Shown: positions 13,753 to 16,450 of the stretch, piece by piece
Layout of the letters: the number at the start of each line of letters is the position of its first letter
Position numbering within the stretch: the first letter of the stretch is position 1
DNA from: CAZFVY01 sp964522665
GTDB lineage: Bacteria > Verrucomicrobiota > Verrucomicrobiia > Limisphaerales > CAZFVY01
DNA: 16,450 bases
Assembly (NCBI GenBank): GCA_964522665.1
Contig: CAZFVY010000142.1
Location: forward strand, 1-16,450
Direction: 5' to 3'
The notes under the pieces: model-generated
What the model was told of the DNA's origin: nothing
Databases searched by the model: none
Seen by the model: the letters and a program-made list of their open reading frames with translations, nothing else
Made by a program: the position numbers and the translations under genes

Positions 13753-13782
13753 TTGATTCCGCGTCGCGCGGCCGGGTAAAGT
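13753..13782 (+). promoter_or_regulatory. Possible sigma-70 promoter for YncE-like gene 1
   Basis: TTGATT (13753-13758) and TAAAGT (13777-13782) are spaced 18 bases apart. Each matches the sigma-70 consensus in 4 of 6 positions. The pair would start transcription near 13790, about 28 bases before the ATG at 13818. No strong Shine-Dalgarno is seen before that ATG. Confidence 0.3.
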
Positions 13783-13817
13783 TTAGGCGAATTGATCGAC
13801 AAGAACCCGCCTGCGCT

Positions 13818-14864
13818 ATGCGAATATCTTTATTGAAGTCCACCGCTTTTTTTCTCTTCGGTCTCGTAAGTTTGGTCGGCGTTGCCCGCGCCGCCGAAGA
13901 AGGACCCTATCATTTCCGCAAGGAGATTCCGGTCGGCGGCGAAGGCCGGTGGGACTACTTGTCCGTGGACGAGGCGGGACGACGTTTGTTTGTCAGCCAC
14001 GGAACGAAAGTGAGCGTGATTGACATCGATAAAGAGGCCTTGATCGGTGAGATTAGCGACACTCCGGGAGTGCATGGGATCGCGCTGGCGCCTGAGCTTG
14101 GCCGGGCATTCGTGAGCAATGGCGGCGAAGCCAAGGCGAGCATTGTCGATCTCGCGACTTTGAAAACGATCACCAAGGTGGCCACCGGGCCGAACCCGGA
14201 CGCAATCTTGTATGAGCCGGGCCAAAACGAAGTCTATACGTTCAACGGTCGCGGCCAGTCCGCCACTGTCTTTGGCGCGAAGTCGAGTGAGGTCGTGGCG
14301 ACCATCGCTCTGCCCGGCAAACCGGAGTTTGCCGCCGAAGACTTAGCCGCTGGCCGGATTTACGACAATATTGAAGACAAGAACAGTATTGTGGTGATCG
14401 ATGCCAAAGCCCATCAGGTCGTCGCCACTTGGCCGATTGCTCCCGGAGAGGAAGCTTCGGGCATGGCCATTGACGTGGCACACCACCGTTTGTTTATCGG
14501 CTGCGGCAACAAATTGATGGAGATGATCGACAGCGCAAGCGGTAAGATCGTCGCCTCGGTTCCCATTGGCGACGGCGTGGACGCCAACGCCTTCGATCCC
14601 GGAACCCAACTCGCGTTCAGCTCGAACGGCGAGGGCACGGTAACGGTGGCGAAGGAAGAATCGCCGGACAAGCTTACGGTTGTTCAAACCCTCAAGACGC
14701 GGCGCGGCGCCCGCACGATGACTTTGGATCCCAAGACGCACCGAATTTATCTCGCGGCGGTTGATTACGAGGCGGGGTCGGGCCAGGCGGGCGGCCGGCC
14801 CCGGGCGTTGCCGAACACGTTTCGCATCCTGGTCTATGAGCTGACCGGCGCTCCAGGCCAGTAG
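13818..14864 (+). CDS. Exported YncE/YVTN-family seven-bladed beta-propeller protein
   Basis: A 348-aa protein with a clear signal peptide: Arg2 and Lys7, then TAFFLFGLVSLVG, then ARA-AE (cleavage after residue 25). The rest is a series of about seven blades of 40 residues, each with a strand pattern like RRLFVSHGTKVSVIDIDKE, GRAFVSNGG...SIVDL, NSIVVIDAKAHQVVATWP and HRLFIGCGNKLMEMIDSASG, as in YncE, YVTN and cytochrome-d1-like propellers. I see no CxxCH haem motif and no lactonase-specific residues that I can name, so no enzymatic role is claimed. Family members are periplasmic or extracellular and mostly of unknown function. The start is the ATG 99 bp after the kinase stop; no better start exists for the signal peptide. 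It is on the same strand as the kinase and is followed by a second propeller gene of the same general class. Confidence 0.88.
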   Translation: MRISLLKSTAFFLFGLVSLVGVARAAEEGPYHFRKEIPVGGEGRWDYLSVDEAGRRLFVSHGTKVSVIDIDKEALIGEISDTPGVHGIALAPELGRAFVSNGGEAKASIVDLATLKTITKVATGPNPDAILYEPGQNEVYTFNGRGQSATVFGAKSSEVVATIALPGKPEFAAEDLAAGRIYDNIEDKNSIVVIDAKAHQVVATWPIAPGEEASGMAIDVAHHRLFIGCGNKLMEMIDSASGKIVASVPIGDGVDANAFDPGTQLAFSSNGEGTVTVAKEESPDKLTVVQTLKTRRGARTMTLDPKTHRIYLAAVDYEAGSGQAGGRPRALPNTFRILVYELTGAPGQ

Positions 14865-15081
14865 CGTTTGAGAAACCGCGACCGCGGCCGGCGTCGTGTC
14901 GCGGCTTCGGCTGGTTCGCGTCGGGCGCCGTGGGAGGAGAGGATCACCGACGCCAACGCAGACGCGATGCCACCGCGCGACGTCCTTGCCTGCGGATACC
15001 CTTTGTCGCCTCGATTCGTCCTGAACTTGCGGGAGCCTCGGCGAAGCCGACCGCGAACGGCGTTCCGACGAAATTATCCCC

Positions 15082-15110
15082 TTGAAAATCCCGCCTCGAA
15101 GGCCGATACC
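15082..15110 (+). promoter_or_regulatory. Possible sigma-70 promoter for YncE-like gene 2
   Basis: TTGAAA (15082-15087, 5 of 6 to consensus) and GATACC (15105-15110, 3 of 6) are spaced 17 bases apart. Transcription would begin near 15117, just before GTG 15129 and 75 bases before ATG 15192. The 264-bp gap 14865-15128 otherwise shows no gene; it holds a small hairpin TCGGC-GAA-GCCGA at 15038-15050. Confidence 0.3.
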
Positions 15111-15128
15111 TTGGCCGTACCCATTACC

Positions 15129-16322
15129 GTGAACCGAAATATTCCGCGCTGTTTTAGGCGAGCTGAGAGCGCTTCTGCCAAATTGAACTTCATGGCTCCG
15201 CTGCTGTCAGGCTTGGTCATGCTCGTTGCCGGGGCGATGTCGTTCGTTCCCTCCGCCGCGGCGACGGACGCGGAAGCGCCGCCGCGGCGGCTGCTCTACG
15301 TAGCCGCGCCCGGCATTCGCGATTATCTGGAATACGGCGGACATGGCGTGTTGGTCTTCGATATTGATAACGGCCACCGTTTCGTTCGGCGCATTCCCAC
15401 GGCCGGCCTCAACGACAAGGGAGCGCCACTCAATGTCAAAGGCGTTTGCGCCAGCGTCAGTCAGAAGCGGCTGTTCGTCAGCACCACGCAGACGATGATG
15501 GCTCTTGATTTGGTCACGGACAAATTGCTTTGGGAAAAACCCTACAAACAAGGCTGCGACCGCATGGCGATCTCGCCCGATGGAACCGTCATCTACCTGC
15601 CCTCCCTGGAGCAAGATTTCTGGCATGTCGTCGATGCCGCCACCGGCGACGTCATCACCGAAGTCGAACGCAAGTCTGGTTCGCACAATACGATTTACGG
15701 GCTGGACGGCAAACGCGCGTATTTGGCGGGACTCAAATCGCCGCTGCTTTCGGTCATGGACACGCGGAATCATACGTTGAGCAAGACCGTCGGGCCGTTC
15801 GGCTCGGCGATCCGTCCGTTCACCGTCAACGGCCGGCAAACGCTGTGCTTCGTCAACGTGAACGGATTGCTGGGCTTCGAAGTGGGTGATTTGACCACCG
15901 GGCAGAAGCTTTATCGGGTCGAGGTTCAGGGCTACAAGAGTGGGGTCACGAAACGCCACGGTTGCCCGAGCCACGGGATCGCGTTGACCCCGGATGAAAA
16001 AGAACTGTGGGTCACCGACGCGTTTAATAGCCGTCTGCACATTTTCGACGCGACTGTCAGCCCGCCGAAACAACTCGAGAACATCCCGCTGCGCGATCAA
16101 CCCGGCTGGATCACGTTCACCCTGGATGGCCAGTACGCCTATCCCTCGACCGGCGAAGTGATCGAAACCAAAACTCGGAAAATCGTCGCGACCTTGAAGG
16201 ACGAGCACGGCCAGGATGTGCAAAGTGAAAAGCTGGTCGAGATCGATTTTCGCGGCGCCCAACCGGTGCGCGCCGGTGACCAATTCGGCTTGGGCCGCGT
16301 CACGGGCGAACCGGTGAAGTAA
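15129..16322 (+). CDS. Exported YVTN/WD40-like beta-propeller protein with a conserved HGCPSHG segment
   Basis: A 397-aa protein as numbered from GTG 15129. The open frame extends up to TTG 14868, but those 87 codons are Arg-rich and look non-coding. From GTG 15129 the product has basic residues (RNIPRCFRR, K) followed by APLLSGLVMLVAGAMSFVP and a cleavage site near SAAA-TD (residue 45). ATG 15192 would keep the hydrophobic core but leave an n-region without positive charge; both starts lack a good Shine-Dalgarno. Blades include LLYVAAPG...GVLVFDIDNGH, KRLFVSTTQTMMALDL, MAISPDGTVIYLPS, FWHVVDAATG and IALTPDEKELWVTDAFNSRLHIFD. The segment RHGCPSHGIALTPDE (276-290), with PGWITF and YAYPSTGEVI after it, looks like a family signature I recall from acidobacterial-type propellers. 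Function unknown; no catalytic motif recognised. It shares fold class and strand with the preceding gene but not close sequence. Confidence 0.85.
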   Translation: MNRNIPRCFRRAESASAKLNFMAPLLSGLVMLVAGAMSFVPSAAATDAEAPPRRLLYVAAPGIRDYLEYGGHGVLVFDIDNGHRFVRRIPTAGLNDKGAPLNVKGVCASVSQKRLFVSTTQTMMALDLVTDKLLWEKPYKQGCDRMAISPDGTVIYLPSLEQDFWHVVDAATGDVITEVERKSGSHNTIYGLDGKRAYLAGLKSPLLSVMDTRNHTLSKTVGPFGSAIRPFTVNGRQTLCFVNVNGLLGFEVGDLTTGQKLYRVEVQGYKSGVTKRHGCPSHGIALTPDEKELWVTDAFNSRLHIFDATVSPPKQLENIPLRDQPGWITFTLDGQYAYPSTGEVIETKTRKIVATLKDEHGQDVQSEKLVEIDFRGAQPVRAGDQFGLGRVTGEPVK

Positions 16323-16450
16323 GCGGCGTCACGACCGCCTTCGGCAGCTGGCGCGCGCGACGCCGCCGACGAGCGATCGCACGCCCGCGCGCGGTGGGTG
16401 TGTGACGGCTAAGTAACCTAACTTGAAACAAGCGGTAATGGCGGTCTTTT
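16323..16450. other. Non-coding tail of the window
   Basis: These 128 bp follow the stop of the second propeller gene. There is a GC-rich stretch with the palindrome CCGCGCGCGG near 16385-16394 but no terminator with a U run. TTGAAA at 16423-16428 may be a -35 of a gene beyond the window. No coding sequence is supported. Confidence 0.4.

Noticed and set aside
15029..15054. Small hairpin TCGGC-GAA-GCCGA with flanking GCGG/CCGC as an RNA element or REP-like repeat
   Set aside because: The stem is only 5 bp plus a bulged extension, with no second clear copy in the window. It may be a dispersed repeat, but that needs the rest of the genome.
1..16450. CRISPR array, tRNA, rRNA, insertion sequence, integrase or defence system
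   Set aside because: No regular spaced repeats, cloverleaf, transposase or nuclease motif was found; every long coding region is explained by secreted or sensor proteins.

Overview
The window looks like chromosomal DNA of a free-living, GC-rich, Gram-negative bacterium, most likely from the Verrucomicrobiota (or another member of the Planctomycetes/Verrucomicrobia/Acidobacteria-like soil and water bacteria). The reasons are: very large secreted proteins built from many beta-rich modules; a C-terminal module of the type LSWP...YxLE...W...FxRL on two of them, a style I associate with Verrucomicrobiota exported proteins; a Reg_prop/Y_Y_Y hybrid sensor kinase; and YncE-like propellers. This is inference from protein style; no rRNA or marker gene is present.

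Layout: (1) 2-172, plus strand, the C-terminal end of a sugar phosphate isomerase/epimerase-like TIM-barrel protein. (2) 211-3102, minus strand, a secreted PQQ-like beta-propeller protein with chitobiase C-terminal, PA14 and Ig-like modules. (3) 3103-3418, a divergent intergenic region with a repeated ATTGGCGCC word. (4) 3419-8515, plus strand, a giant secreted subtilisin-family protease (1698 aa) with an intact catalytic triad and about nine accessory modules, including a duplicated two-domain unit that flanks a GATase1-like domain. (5) 8516-8843, no convincing gene. (6) 8844-13718, plus strand, a membrane hybrid histidine kinase with an extracellular jelly-roll, carboxypeptidase-regulatory-like domains, a 14-blade Reg_prop double propeller and a Y_Y_Y domain, followed by TM, HisKA, HATPase, REC and a helical tail, with no DNA-binding domain. 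(7) 13818-14864 and (8) 15129-16322, plus strand, two exported YncE/YVTN-like seven-bladed-propeller proteins. (9) 16323-16450, a non-coding tail.

How the genes may relate: every complete gene encodes an exported or membrane protein whose main part lies outside the cytoplasm, and four of the five complete genes carry beta-propellers. The protease and the PQQ-like protein are divergently transcribed from one 316-bp region and share the same kind of C-terminal module, so they may share an export or anchoring route. The hybrid kinase is followed on the same strand by the two YncE-like propellers, with gaps of 99 and 264 bp that hold promoter-like sequences, so they are probably separate transcription units and possibly targets of the kinase. 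A joint role in sensing and degrading extracellular polymer is plausible but not shown by the sequence.

I saw no tRNA, rRNA, CRISPR array, insertion sequence, integrase or phage gene. Nothing here is a clear new defence or mobile system. The most unusual things are the architectures of the kinase and of the protease.
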